Assembly: GCA_964543935.1 (NCBI GenBank)
Contig: CAZJAK010000030.1
Location: 1 to 26,970, forward strand
From: JAAYDK01 sp964543935
Lineage (GTDB): Bacteria; Spirochaetota; Spirochaetia; Sphaerochaetales; Sphaerochaetaceae
Direction: 5' to 3'
Length of the DNA stretch: 26,970 nucleotides
Every line of letters starts with the position of its first letter. The first letter of the stretch is position 1. The notes under the pieces are model-generated. The model was not told the DNA's origin. It ran no database searches and saw nothing but the letters and a program-made list of their open reading frames with translations. A program made the position numbers and the translations under genes. Shown here in pieces: positions 8,598 through 16,583 of this stretch.

Positions 8598-8831
8598 TCA
8601 TGGCTTGCGGTTCCACAGCGCCAACACTGAGCGGGCATCATCCACATCCAAACGTTCGTACAAGGTGCCATTCGATTCGGCTTCCTCGCGATAATCATCG
8701 TCCTTTTCCCAATCCTCGATCGGATCGGTGACGAAACAGCCCTCTTCATCGATGCGGACTATCCATTCATAGTCACTCTTTGTGTCCGACCGCCTGCCGT
8801 AATAGACCGGATTCGTTCCGTGAAGTTCCAT
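8598..8831 (-). CDS. Small acidic protein of unknown function
   Basis: This 77-residue protein begins MELHGTNPVYYGRR and is rich in Asp and Glu, with a DWEKDDDYREEAES stretch in the second half and a C-terminal SVLALWNRKP. I do not recognise a family. No membrane segment or signal peptide is visible, so a soluble cytoplasmic protein is likely. The frame stays open to 8960, but ATG 8831 has AGGAG seven bases upstream and lies about 50 bases after a good promoter, so the short form is preferred. The presence of promoter, ribosome site and shared terminator makes it very likely a real single-gene transcript. Confidence 0.72.
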   Translation of the reverse strand: MELHGTNPVYYGRRSDTKSDYEWIVRIDEEGCFVTDPIEDWEKDDDYREEAESNGTLYERLDVDDARSVLALWNRKP

Positions 8832-8886
8832 ATCCGTACTCCTGGAAAAATCATAATGACTTTCAGGTGTTTCATCAACTGAAGAT

Positions 8887-8917
8887 TTATTACTACACAA
8901 TCCAGTAAGAATGTCAA
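8887..8917 (-). promoter_or_regulatory. Promoter of the small acidic gene
   Basis: On the minus strand a perfect TTGACA (8917-8912) is followed after 16 bases by TAGTAA (8895-8890), or after 19 bases by TAATAA (8892-8887). The surrounding stretch is AT-rich. The start point near 8883 gives a leader of about 50 bases. Confidence 0.6.
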
Positions 8918-9000
8918 AATAAACAGACCTCGGCCTACGTTTGTTTAGTTGAGAGGGCAAAACAAAGCTGCCACATCGACATTCATTTCATAATCGCAGT

Positions 9001-9029
9001 TGTTGTCAGGTGGGGAGAAGGATATCATT
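9001..9029 (+). promoter_or_regulatory. Putative promoter of the division/cell-wall operon
   Basis: TTGTTG (9001-9006) and TATCAT (9024-9029) are separated by 17 bases. The -10 is good and the -35 weak. The expected start point near 9036 falls within the TGGG repeats, so binding there would block initiation or early elongation. Confidence 0.5.
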
Positions 9030-9032
9030 TGT

Positions 9033-9086
9033 GGTAAATAGTGGGAATTTATCCCAATTACTGGGTGACAGTGGGGGGACAATGGG
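9033..9086 (+). promoter_or_regulatory. Putative MraZ operator (TGGG repeats)
   Basis: TGGT/TGGG units begin at 9033, 9043, 9062, 9072 and 9083, i.e. spaced 10, 19, 10 and 11 bases apart; another TGGG begins at 9012. In Escherichia coli MraZ binds TGGGN repeats separated by five bases ahead of its own gene, the same ten-base period. The last unit overlaps the mraZ start codon. Autoregulation of the operon is inferred. Confidence 0.58.
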
Positions 9087-9552
9087 CGATTTGATGACCG
9101 GTGAATACCGCAACACCATCGATGAGAAGGGTAGGATCCTCATTCCGTCCCGTCTGCGCTCCGCTTTGGGAAGCGTGGACAGGCTCATCGTCACCCGTGC
9201 GGTAGAACGGTGCCTGTGGTTGCTCCTTCCCGAACAATTCGAATCGATCAGGATGAAGATCATGGACGGACCGGGCGCTATGTTCGATGCCGGCTCCCGA
9301 TTGTTGCAACGCAGGATGATTGCTCCGGCGATGGAGTGCGAGATCGACAAGACCGGCCGGATCAACATCCCGTCCCAGTTGCGCGAAAGTGTCGGCTTGG
9401 GCGTCAAGTCGGAATCCATCTTGCTCGGCATCAGCGCCTATTTGGAGTTGTGGAGTGTCGAAGAGTATGAGCGCTTCCTGGTCGACAGCGAAGCGACCTT
9501 CTCGGCAGCCTCGCAGGATTTGGGTTCGGCGCTGAACGGACGGGGGAGGTAG
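9082..9552 (+). CDS. mraZ: Transcriptional regulator MraZ
   Basis: MraZ is a DNA-binding repressor with two AbrB/SpoVT-like domains that forms a ring and controls the division/cell-wall operon it heads. Both domain signatures are present: DEKGRILIPSRLR near residue 13 and DKTGRINIPSQLRE near residue 90. From ATG 9082 the protein is 156 residues, slightly longer than usual. The family's N-terminus (M-x-GEY) would be met exactly by ATG 9094 or TTG 9091, so the start is uncertain; G-rich sequence 9073-9078 precedes all three. A frame open from 9010 is rejected as a start. rsmH follows two bases after the stop. Confidence 0.93.
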   Translation: MGDLMTGEYRNTIDEKGRILIPSRLRSALGSVDRLIVTRAVERCLWLLLPEQFESIRMKIMDGPGAMFDAGSRLLQRRMIAPAMECEIDKTGRINIPSQLRESVGLGVKSESILLGISAYLELWSVEEYERFLVDSEATFSAASQDLGSALNGRGR

Positions 9553-9554
9553 CC

Positions 9555-10493
9555 ATGGAAATCCTCCACACCAGCGTGATGCTTGCCGAAGTGTTGGAAC
9601 ACTTGGTTCCTCTCGATCGCGCCGGTCTGATGATCGATTGCACGTTAGGGGAAGGAGGCCATTCTGAGGCGTTCCTCGAACGGTATCCCGCCTTGTCGGT
9701 CATCGGTCTCGACCGGGACCGCTCGATCCTCGACAAAGCTACGCAGAGACTGGCGCGGTTCGGTTCCCGTTTCACCGGGGTGAATGCATGGTTCGATGAA
9801 TACTTGTCCTCCTATGATGGTCGACAACCAGTGCTTGTCCTGTTCGACCTCGGTATCTCGGTGTTCCATTACGAGGCTTCCCAGCGCGGTTTTAGCTTTC
9901 GTAAGCACGAGGCGTTGGACATGCGCTTGAACGAGGACGACCACATCACCGTGGCCGACATCGTCAACACATACCGTCAAGAACGCTTGGCCGACATCAT
10001 CTACCTGTATGGTGAGGAACGTTATTCCCGGCGCATTGCCTCAGCGATTTGCACGTACCGGCGCCAGCAACAGGTTCAGACCGCCGACGAGTTGGCCCAG
10101 ATCATCTGGAATGCCGTGCCAGCTGCTTACCGTTACGGCAAGCTCCATCCCGCCACGCGGACCTTCCAGGCGTTGCGCATTGAAGTGAACCATGAATTGG
10201 ACCGCATCACCCCAGCAGTCGAACGGGCCATCGATTTGTTGGTACCGGGAGGGCGGATTGCCGTCATCAGTTTCCATTCGTTGGAAGACCGCCCGGTGAA
10301 AGCCTTGTTCAGGCAAGCTGCCCAAGGATGCACCTGCCCACCCGAAGCGCCCCGTTGCACATGCAACGGGAAGCCGCGCATCAAGCTTTTGACCAAGAAA
10401 CCATTGGTTCCAAGTGATATGGAATGTCGGGACAACCCACCGTCTCGAAGCGCCAAGTTGAGGCTTGCTGAAAAATTGGAGGATGCGCAATGA
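9555..10493 (+). CDS. rsmH: 16S rRNA (cytosine(1402)-N(4))-methyltransferase RsmH
   Basis: RsmH (MraW) methylates N4 of C1402 in 16S rRNA, using S-adenosylmethionine, in the decoding centre. The 312-residue sequence has the SAM-binding DCTLGEGGHSEAF at 28-40, LFDLGIS followed by RGFSFRKHEALDMRL, and SFHSLEDRPVKALFR near the C-terminus. It also has the cysteine-containing insert CTCPPEAPRCTC found in many RsmH proteins. GGGAGG sits before ATG 9555. Its last bases overlap the ftsL start in an ATGA junction. Presence next to mraZ is the standard order. Confidence 0.97.
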   Translation: MEILHTSVMLAEVLEHLVPLDRAGLMIDCTLGEGGHSEAFLERYPALSVIGLDRDRSILDKATQRLARFGSRFTGVNAWFDEYLSSYDGRQPVLVLFDLGISVFHYEASQRGFSFRKHEALDMRLNEDDHITVADIVNTYRQERLADIIYLYGEERYSRRIASAICTYRRQQQVQTADELAQIIWNAVPAAYRYGKLHPATRTFQALRIEVNHELDRITPAVERAIDLLVPGGRIAVISFHSLEDRPVKALFRQAAQGCTCPPEAPRCTCNGKPRIKLLTKKPLVPSDMECRDNPPSRSAKLRLAEKLEDAQ

Positions 10494-10816
10494 GCGATGA
10501 GGACAAGGCTTTGACAACCCAGGAATCAATCCCTTTGCGGGAGAAGCTGATGGTGCTTGCCATGCTGGTCTGCCTGCTTGCCGTCTTGGCGGTCCCGGTG
10601 GCCCAGTCGGCCCGCAACCGTCAACTTTCACTGGAATTGCAAGGCCTTGATGACGAGCTTATGGGTTTGCTGGAAGACCAACGGGTACTTGAAGAGCGCA
10701 TTGCCGAATCCAGGATGCCGGAACAGGCTCTGGCAGCCTCCGATTGGGGCTCGATCATACTGGAGGACCTGTTGTTTCAAAACACCAAGGTCGTCGTAGT
10801 GGAGGATGCACCATGA
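10490..10816 (+). CDS. ftsL: FtsL-like bitopic division protein
   Basis: The 108-residue protein has a short cytoplasmic N-terminus, one membrane segment at about residues 20-38, and a periplasmic helical region (about 40-75) with heptad-like leucines ending in EERIAESRMPEQA. This is the topology of FtsL, the partner of FtsQ and FtsB in the divisome. Sequence identity is weak across the family, so the name rests on topology and on position between rsmH and murF. It overlaps both neighbours by four bases (ATGA), each junction preceded by GGAGGATGC, which implies translational coupling. Confidence 0.72.
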   Translation: MSDEDKALTTQESIPLREKLMVLAMLVCLLAVLAVPVAQSARNRQLSLELQGLDDELMGLLEDQRVLEERIAESRMPEQALAASDWGSIILEDLLFQNTKVVVVEDAP

Positions 10817-12192
10817 GTCTGTTCACAATCGGCCAAGCTGCCGCCATCTGTGGTGCTTCCTGCACCGCGACCGGTGCCGCTCTCCAAACCACGATCGAAA
10901 CGGTCGTGGTCGATTCACGCCAAGCGGGGCCCGGATCGCTGTTCGTTGCGTTGGCAGGGGCGAAAGCCGATGGCAGCGCCTTTGTCGCCGATGCCGCGCG
11001 CAAGCAAGCTGTCGCAGCCATCGTGCCTGTCCATGCCCTCGAATCAGTGCTGAAAGAGACCTCGTGGTCTTCCATTGCATTGATAGCCGTGGACGATCCA
11101 TTGAAAGCGCTCCATGCTTTGGCTAAAGCCCATGTGGCAAAGTATCCTGCTGTCCGGCGCATTGGTGTCACGGGAAGTTGCGGTAAAACCACCGTCAAAG
11201 AGATGACCGCATCGATCATGGGATGTGTGGGACCGACCGCCAAGACACCCGGCAACCTCAACAGCGAAATCGGCCTTCCATTGGCTTTGTTTGCCATCGA
11301 TGCACATACCCGTTACGGAGTGTTCGAAATGGGCATCGACCATGTCGGCGAAATGGATGACTTGGTCGACATCTATCGGCCGCACGCCGGCATCATCACC
11401 AATATCGGGCTGTCGCATCTCGGCAAGATGGGCAGCGTGCGCCTCATCGCACACGAGAAAAGCAAGCTGTTCCATCCCGGCATCGAACATGCCTTCATCG
11501 GCGAGCATAATGCCTTCAACTCATACATCTCGACCTTGAGGCATGTCGATTTGATCCCATTCGGAATCGATAGCACCGGTGGCATCGGCAGTATCGCCGC
11601 ACAAGGATTGCAGGGTTGGGACATCGAGTATGAAGGATTGCCGATCCGCCTTAGAGCGATAGGCCGCCACAACTTGGTAGATGCTTTGGGTGCCATATCC
11701 TTGGCGAAGTCCATGGGCGCGGAGCCTGAAGCGATCAGGCAAGGATTGCAACAGTTCGAAGCTGTGGAGGGTCGCAGCAGGGTCTTGACGGGTGAGGTGA
11801 CCGTCATCGAGGATTGCTACAACGCCAGCATGGATTCGACCGGTTCGATCCTTGATTACATGGGGACGGTCGCATGGAAAGGTTCCAAACGGGTGGTGCT
11901 CGGTTCGATGAAGGAATTGGGAAAGGCCTCCCGCCCGGCCCACCAAGAAATCGGGCGACGGTTGGCGCGTCTGCGCCCCGCCTCGGTAACGTTGTACGGT
12001 CCGGAAATGGCCGATGCGTACCAGGTCCTCAAGCAATCGGGTTATGAAGGCAACCTTCTCCATACTGAGGATTTCGATGAATTGCACACCCATGTCATGG
12101 CTAAAACCCACCGGGGTGATCTCGTATTGGTGAAAGGCTCGCGCGCGATGGCCATGGAACGACTCGTGCCGTCTTTGACCAGTATCGCTTGA
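10813..12192 (+). CDS. murF: UDP-N-acetylmuramoyl-tripeptide--D-alanyl-D-alanine ligase
   Basis: MurF adds D-Ala-D-Ala to the UDP-MurNAc-tripeptide in the last cytoplasmic step of peptidoglycan precursor synthesis. The 459-residue protein has the Mur-ligase N-domain (VDSRQAGPGSLFVALAG), ATP-binding GVTGSCGKTT at 118-127, TPGNLNSEIGLPL and FEMGIDHVGEMDDL in the central domain, and VIEDCYNASMDS in the C-terminal domain. An upstream in-frame start at 10744 exists, but ATG 10813 with GGAGG seven bases before it and an ATGA overlap with ftsL is far better. It is followed by mraY after 19 bases. Confidence 0.96.
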   Translation: MSLFTIGQAAAICGASCTATGAALQTTIETVVVDSRQAGPGSLFVALAGAKADGSAFVADAARKQAVAAIVPVHALESVLKETSWSSIALIAVDDPLKALHALAKAHVAKYPAVRRIGVTGSCGKTTVKEMTASIMGCVGPTAKTPGNLNSEIGLPLALFAIDAHTRYGVFEMGIDHVGEMDDLVDIYRPHAGIITNIGLSHLGKMGSVRLIAHEKSKLFHPGIEHAFIGEHNAFNSYISTLRHVDLIPFGIDSTGGIGSIAAQGLQGWDIEYEGLPIRLRAIGRHNLVDALGAISLAKSMGAEPEAIRQGLQQFEAVEGRSRVLTGEVTVIEDCYNASMDSTGSILDYMGTVAWKGSKRVVLGSMKELGKASRPAHQEIGRRLARLRPASVTLYGPEMADAYQVLKQSGYEGNLLHTEDFDELHTHVMAKTHRGDLVLVKGSRAMAMERLVPSLTSIA

Positions 12193-12211
12193 GCGGTCAA
12201 GGAGAAGCCAC

Positions 12212-13234
12212 ATGGCGACACCCTTGGTCAAGTTCACTCATCATGATCAGACAACCATCCTGTTGGTTGCCTTCGGCATGTCTTTCGTCTTGACATTGGC
12301 TTTGGGATGGGTGTTCATCCGCATCATGCGCTCGCGTGGCATCGGGCAATACATCAATCCCGACGGACCCGCATCACATGTTTCCAAGACGGGAACCGCT
12401 ACAGCCGGCGGCTTGTTCTTCATGACGGGAGCTACGGCAATCAGCTGGGTCATGACAGGTTTTTCCTCGCGTTTCTCCGTCTTGCCGATAGCGGGCATGT
12501 GGCTGTTCGGGATGATTGGATTCATCGACGATCTAGCGAAAATCTTGAAACGCGACTCGATCGGGCTGAGTAGCTTGAACAAGCTCGCCCTCCAACTGGT
12601 CGCCGCTTTTCTGCTGGTTTTCATGGTGATGGGAACCGCTTCGGGGAGCATCGGCTCGTTGACAGGTAAAACCTTGCTCACCATAGGCATGTGGTACATT
12701 CCGTTTGCGGCCTGTTTCTTCATCGCCTATGCAAATGCCGTCAATATTACGGACGGCTTGGATGGATTGGCAGGCTTGACGGCATTACCGGTACTGGTCT
12801 TCATCATAATGTTGGCAACGTTTGCAGTCAGGACCGACAGTGTTGATGTGACTGCAGCCTATCCTTTGGTGGTCTGTGCGGCATCTTGTGGCGGGGCCGT
12901 GCTGGCATTCCTGTGGTACAACAGCCCGAAAGCGAGCGTGTTCATGGGTGATTGCGGCAGCCATGCGATCGGTGCATTCATAGCCACCTCGGCATTGTTG
13001 CTGAAGGCTGAGCTGCTCGTGACGATTGCATCACTGGTTTTTGTGGTGGAGTGCTTATCCTCGTTGCTTCAGATCATCTCCATAAGGATATTCAAGAAAA
13101 AAATCTTTTTGATGGCTCCGCTACACCATCATTATGAGAAACAGGGTATCGGGGAGACCAACATTACCATGCGCATGGCCATCATCAGCTTGGTTGCCAC
13201 TACCGCAGCAGGCCTGTTGGCCGTGGTGGGATAG
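12212..13234 (+). CDS. mraY: Phospho-N-acetylmuramoyl-pentapeptide-transferase
   Basis: MraY is a polytopic membrane enzyme that transfers phospho-MurNAc-pentapeptide to undecaprenyl phosphate, making lipid I. The 340-residue length and about ten hydrophobic segments fit. Active-site motifs are GFIDDLAK at 103-110, NITDGLDGLAGL at 178-189, FMGDCGS with Asp247, and PLHHHYEKQG near the C-terminus. The normally conserved GTPTMGG loop reads GTATAGG at 61-67, a deviation in an otherwise intact enzyme. AAGGAG lies eight bases before ATG 12212. Confidence 0.95.
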   Translation: MATPLVKFTHHDQTTILLVAFGMSFVLTLALGWVFIRIMRSRGIGQYINPDGPASHVSKTGTATAGGLFFMTGATAISWVMTGFSSRFSVLPIAGMWLFGMIGFIDDLAKILKRDSIGLSSLNKLALQLVAAFLLVFMVMGTASGSIGSLTGKTLLTIGMWYIPFAACFFIAYANAVNITDGLDGLAGLTALPVLVFIIMLATFAVRTDSVDVTAAYPLVVCAASCGGAVLAFLWYNSPKASVFMGDCGSHAIGAFIATSALLLKAELLVTIASLVFVVECLSSLLQIISIRIFKKKIFLMAPLHHHYEKQGIGETNITMRMAIISLVATTAAGLLAVVG

Positions 13235-13256
13235 GGTCTGGGGGGCCGGTAGGCGC

Positions 13257-14450
13257 ATGAGACACTATGACGATCTCGAAGGATACGACCGCCTTTCCTC
13301 TTCGACAGCTCCATCTGGGGGCCATTCCCCTGTAAGTCGCCATCAAGAAGTCGCCTCGTTTACTTTTCTGTGCGTGGTGGTATGTTTGGTGGGTTTCGGT
13401 TTGGTGGCCATGTATTCAGCAAGCTACGATGAAGCCCTGCGGCTCGGTCTTGCGCCGTCCTATTTCTTTACCCGCCAAGCGGTTTTTGCGCTGATGGGCG
13501 TGGCGTGTTTTGCCATCATCCAATACATACCGATCAATTGGGTGAAAAAACTCACCCTGCCGCTCTTGGCAGCTTCGATGATCCTGATGGTGCTCACTTT
13601 GGTCACTCCGTTCGGTGTGACCCGCTATGGCTCGAGAAGATGGATCGAGATTGGCCCATTACCGGCTTTTCAAAGCTCCGAACTTTTGCGGGTCAGTGCA
13701 ATCATGTTCATGGCGTGGTGGTTTTCTCGGGAGAAAAACGTAGACCATCGGCCAATGAAGGTGCTCATCCCCGTTTCCATCGTGTTTATTTCAGCATTCC
13801 TCATCGTGGCGCAACGCGACTATTCCACTACGTTGGTGTTTGCCGGTATCGCATTCGCCATGTTCCTGGCAGTCGGCATCCAATTCAGGTGGATGGCGCT
13901 GTTCCTGCTGGCTGGCGGAGTTCCGGCGGTTGTGTTCCTGTTGATTGAACCCTACCGGGTCCAGCGCTTGATGGGTTTTTTATTTCCCGACGCAGATCCG
14001 ACAGGACTCAACTGGCAGGTTGGCAATTCTTTGAAGGCTATAGCGTCTGGCGGATTGTTGGGCAAAGGATTGGGGAAAGGAAGCTTCAAGCTCGGGCTGT
14101 TGCCGGAAGTACACAACGACTTCATTTTTGCCAACATTATCGAGGAACTCGGCTTGGTCGGATTGTTGGCGGTAACAACCCTCTTCTTCTTATTTGCATT
14201 CATCAGCTACCGGACGTACCGGAAATTGGTCCATGAAAAGCAATTTGAGGCGTATCTGTTGTTCGGTTTCACCAGCTCGATCATCTGGCAAGCCATGATC
14301 AATATCGCAGTCACTACGGGGGTGTTGCCACCGACTGGAATCACCTTGCCGTTTTTCTCGCAAGGAGGAACCAGTCTGTTGGTTGTCGTGTGCGAGTGTG
14401 CCTTGATGTATGCCATCATCGCCCGCCAAAAGGAGGGACTGCATGGATAA
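13257..14450 (+). CDS. ftsW: Septal peptidoglycan glycosyltransferase FtsW
   Basis: FtsW is a SEDS-family membrane glycosyltransferase that polymerises lipid II at the septum with its partner FtsI. The 397-residue protein has a polar N-terminus, about ten membrane segments, and SEDS motifs: MYSAS at 52-56, YGSRRWI with FQSSELLR near 124-145, ASGGLLGKGLGKGSFKLGLLPEVHNDF at 263-289 (reported here as a region; Asp288 fits the catalytic Asp), and PTGITLPFFSQGGTS. The frame is open from 13134 inside mraY, but ATG 13257, 22 bases after the mraY stop, gives a normal N-terminus. Its transpeptidase partner ftsI is not in this cluster but lies on the minus strand near 24-25 kb. Confidence 0.95.
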   Translation: MRHYDDLEGYDRLSSSTAPSGGHSPVSRHQEVASFTFLCVVVCLVGFGLVAMYSASYDEALRLGLAPSYFFTRQAVFALMGVACFAIIQYIPINWVKKLTLPLLAASMILMVLTLVTPFGVTRYGSRRWIEIGPLPAFQSSELLRVSAIMFMAWWFSREKNVDHRPMKVLIPVSIVFISAFLIVAQRDYSTTLVFAGIAFAMFLAVGIQFRWMALFLLAGGVPAVVFLLIEPYRVQRLMGFLFPDADPTGLNWQVGNSLKAIASGGLLGKGLGKGSFKLGLLPEVHNDFIFANIIEELGLVGLLAVTTLFFLFAFISYRTYRKLVHEKQFEAYLLFGFTSSIIWQAMINIAVTTGVLPPTGITLPFFSQGGTSLLVVVCECALMYAIIARQKEGLHG

Positions 14451-15282
14451 CCTCTATGTCGACGCCTCGTACGACGACAGCAATTCGACACGATATCGGG
14501 CACAATCCCGTTCCCGCTTGCTCATCGTCGCCATCGCAGTACTTTTAATTGGCATCGGTTGGTATGCATTGCGTTTCATCCCAGCGTTCGACATCCAGAC
14601 CATCGTCGTCAATCCAGGTGGCGGATCGGACAAAGTTCCCGCCCAAGCTGCCGTGATCGCAACCTCTTTGAAAGGCGCCTCGCTTGTTTCATTGCAACGA
14701 TGGGCGGTACGGTCAAGGTTGGAAACGATTGCTGTCGTAGAGCGGGCCGTGGTAAAGCGGCGCTGGCCCGCCACAGTGGAAATTACTCTCGAGATGGCCT
14801 CTCCCGATGCCATTTTAGCGGCAATAGGGGCCGGCGGCAAGGTTGAGTCGATCTTGATGGTTGTGGGCGAGCACATCACGGAATTGACCTTTGAAGAATT
14901 CTTGCTTTACCGGGACTCGGTGTTCACTGTCCAGATTTCTCCTTTGGAAGCAGCCTATGTGGGCAACCACGGCTTGGATGCGGGGTTGAGATCAGCCATC
15001 AGGATCGCAAAAGAGATGGGAATGCAACCTGATGAGCGGTATAACTTGATAACTAAGATAAAATACGATAATAATGACAACAATGGTTTTGGCCGATTGG
15101 TGCTCTCCATGCCGTCTTTGAACGCACAGTTGAACATCAGGGAAAGCGTTTCGGAAGAGAGGGTGCGTGAAGCCGTGCGTCTCATTCAACAAGAGCACGC
15201 TCGTGACAAAACCCGCAATATTGCCCTCGCTGGCGAGTTACGCTATGATTTGTATAGCAACTCGCTTGTTGCCAGGCAGTGA
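14443..15282 (+). CDS. ftsQ: FtsQ/DivIB-like division protein
   Basis: The 279-residue protein has a cytoplasmic tail (1-24), one membrane segment (about 25-45, LLIVAIAVLLIGIGWYALRF), and a periplasmic region beginning with a POTRA-like pattern (FDIQTIVVNP, then a basic ERAVVKRRWPATVEI segment). This is the FtsQ/DivIB layout, and its place between ftsW and ftsA is standard. The C-terminal half is poorly conserved. ATG 14443 has AAAAGGAGGG just upstream and overlaps the ftsW stop by eight bases. An AT-rich patch near 15050-15085 encodes KIKYDNNDNNG, a likely flexible loop. Confidence 0.83.
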   Translation: MDNLYVDASYDDSNSTRYRAQSRSRLLIVAIAVLLIGIGWYALRFIPAFDIQTIVVNPGGGSDKVPAQAAVIATSLKGASLVSLQRWAVRSRLETIAVVERAVVKRRWPATVEITLEMASPDAILAAIGAGGKVESILMVVGEHITELTFEEFLLYRDSVFTVQISPLEAAYVGNHGLDAGLRSAIRIAKEMGMQPDERYNLITKIKYDNNDNNGFGRLVLSMPSLNAQLNIRESVSEERVREAVRLIQQEHARDKTRNIALAGELRYDLYSNSLVARQ

Positions 15283-15294
15283 CGTGGAGGTGGC

Positions 15295-16542
15295 GTGGTG
15301 GCTGGAGATAAAGTCTTGATGGGCCTTGACATAGGAAGCTCGTGGGTGCGCGCAGTCATTGGAACCATCACTCGCGAGGGGACCGTCATGGTCGACAGCA
15401 TCTGCGAACGTCCATCCGAGGGGGTGCGTTCAGGTGCTATCGTGAACATCGAGCAAACCCTGAAAAGCATCAATTCCGTCATTACTGAAGCCGAACTGCA
15501 GGCGGGTGCTGAGGTCCAGCAACTCATTGTCGGTATCGGCGGCAACCACATCGAAGGGATTGCTTCCCAAGGGGTCGTTGGAATCAACGCCAAGGATCAG
15601 GAGATCAAGCGCGAGGACATCTTCAGGAGTCTTGAGGTCGCCCGGGCCTTCGAGATGCCGCTCGACCGGGAAATACTCCATACGCTCGTGCAAGATTTCA
15701 GGGTAGACGGCCGTGATGGGATCAAAGACCCGATCGACATGCTTGGACATCGATTGGAGAGCCGAGTCCTGGTGGTGACAGGATCCTCTTCCATCTGCCA
15801 GAATGAACGCAAGTGCATCCAACGGGCTGGCTTGCAAGTCCAGCGGATGGTTGTGCAACAGATAGCCGATGCTGAAAGCGTCCTCAGCTTGGAAGAGAAG
15901 GAAATGGGCACCCTCTTGATCAACATCGGTGGCGGCATCACCAACTTGATCGTGTATTCGAACGGTGCCCCTGTGTACACCGGTGGGGTGAATCTTGGCG
16001 GAAGCCATGTGACGAACGACATTGCATTCATCCTCAACAAGCCAAAAGTGATTGCCGAACAGGTCAAATGTGATTTCGGCAATTGCCACATTCCGTCGGT
16101 ACCTGAACAAGAGACTATCCTGATTCCTCAGATCGGTGGATTGCCTTCCATAAGGATGCCGAAGCGGGAATTGAGTAAAATCATCGAGCCGCGCATGGCC
16201 GAGATATTTTCCATGCTTCAAGTCGAGCTTGAGAAGAAGCAGATCAGGGGTTCTTTCGGCGGGGGTGTGGTGCTTGTCGGTGGCGGTGCATTGTTGTCCG
16301 GCGCGACCGAACTGGCCTCGGAGATTTTCAGGTTGCCGTCCCGCATTGGATTCCCCGAAGCTTTGCACGGTTTGGACCGCTCGTACATCAATCCAAAATA
16401 TTCCACCGTGCTCGGTCTTGTCATGCATGAGGCCAAACGGTTTCGCGAAACTGCCGTTGCCAGCGGGAAAAAACCTGAAGGCGATAAAAGCGGAGAAAGT
16501 TTCGGCAAAAAGCTCAAAGGATTTTTTAAGACGATTTTTTAA
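15295..16542 (+). CDS. ftsA: Cell division protein FtsA
   Basis: FtsA is an actin-like ATPase that ties FtsZ filaments to the membrane and recruits the divisome. The 415-residue protein has phosphate-binding loop 1 (GLDIGSSWVRAVIG near residue 10), loop 2 (LLINIGGGITNLIVY) and the adenosine motif (GGVVLVGGGALLSGA). The last residues, KKLKGFFKTIF, form a short basic/hydrophobic helix like the FtsA membrane-targeting sequence. The start is GTG at 15295, or GTG at 15298, which is better spaced from GGAGG at 15286-15290. ftsZ follows after 41 bases. Confidence 0.95.
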   Translation: MVAGDKVLMGLDIGSSWVRAVIGTITREGTVMVDSICERPSEGVRSGAIVNIEQTLKSINSVITEAELQAGAEVQQLIVGIGGNHIEGIASQGVVGINAKDQEIKREDIFRSLEVARAFEMPLDREILHTLVQDFRVDGRDGIKDPIDMLGHRLESRVLVVTGSSSICQNERKCIQRAGLQVQRMVVQQIADAESVLSLEEKEMGTLLINIGGGITNLIVYSNGAPVYTGGVNLGGSHVTNDIAFILNKPKVIAEQVKCDFGNCHIPSVPEQETILIPQIGGLPSIRMPKRELSKIIEPRMAEIFSMLQVELEKKQIRGSFGGGVVLVGGGALLSGATELASEIFRLPSRIGFPEALHGLDRSYINPKYSTVLGLVMHEAKRFRETAVASGKKPEGDKSGESFGKKLKGFFKTIF

Positions 16543-16583
16543 GGGTGTCGGCTCAGGCCTGACGCTTGTGGAGGTTACCGGCG

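Noticed and set aside
8832..8960. N-terminal extension of the small acidic protein
   Set aside because: The region contains the TTGACA/TAGTAA promoter and the AGGAG site for ATG 8831, so it is better read as upstream regulatory DNA.
13134..13256. Upstream start for ftsW inside mraY
   Set aside because: The extra 41 residues are out-of-frame mraY sequence rich in Trp, Pro and Arg and are unlike FtsW N-termini.
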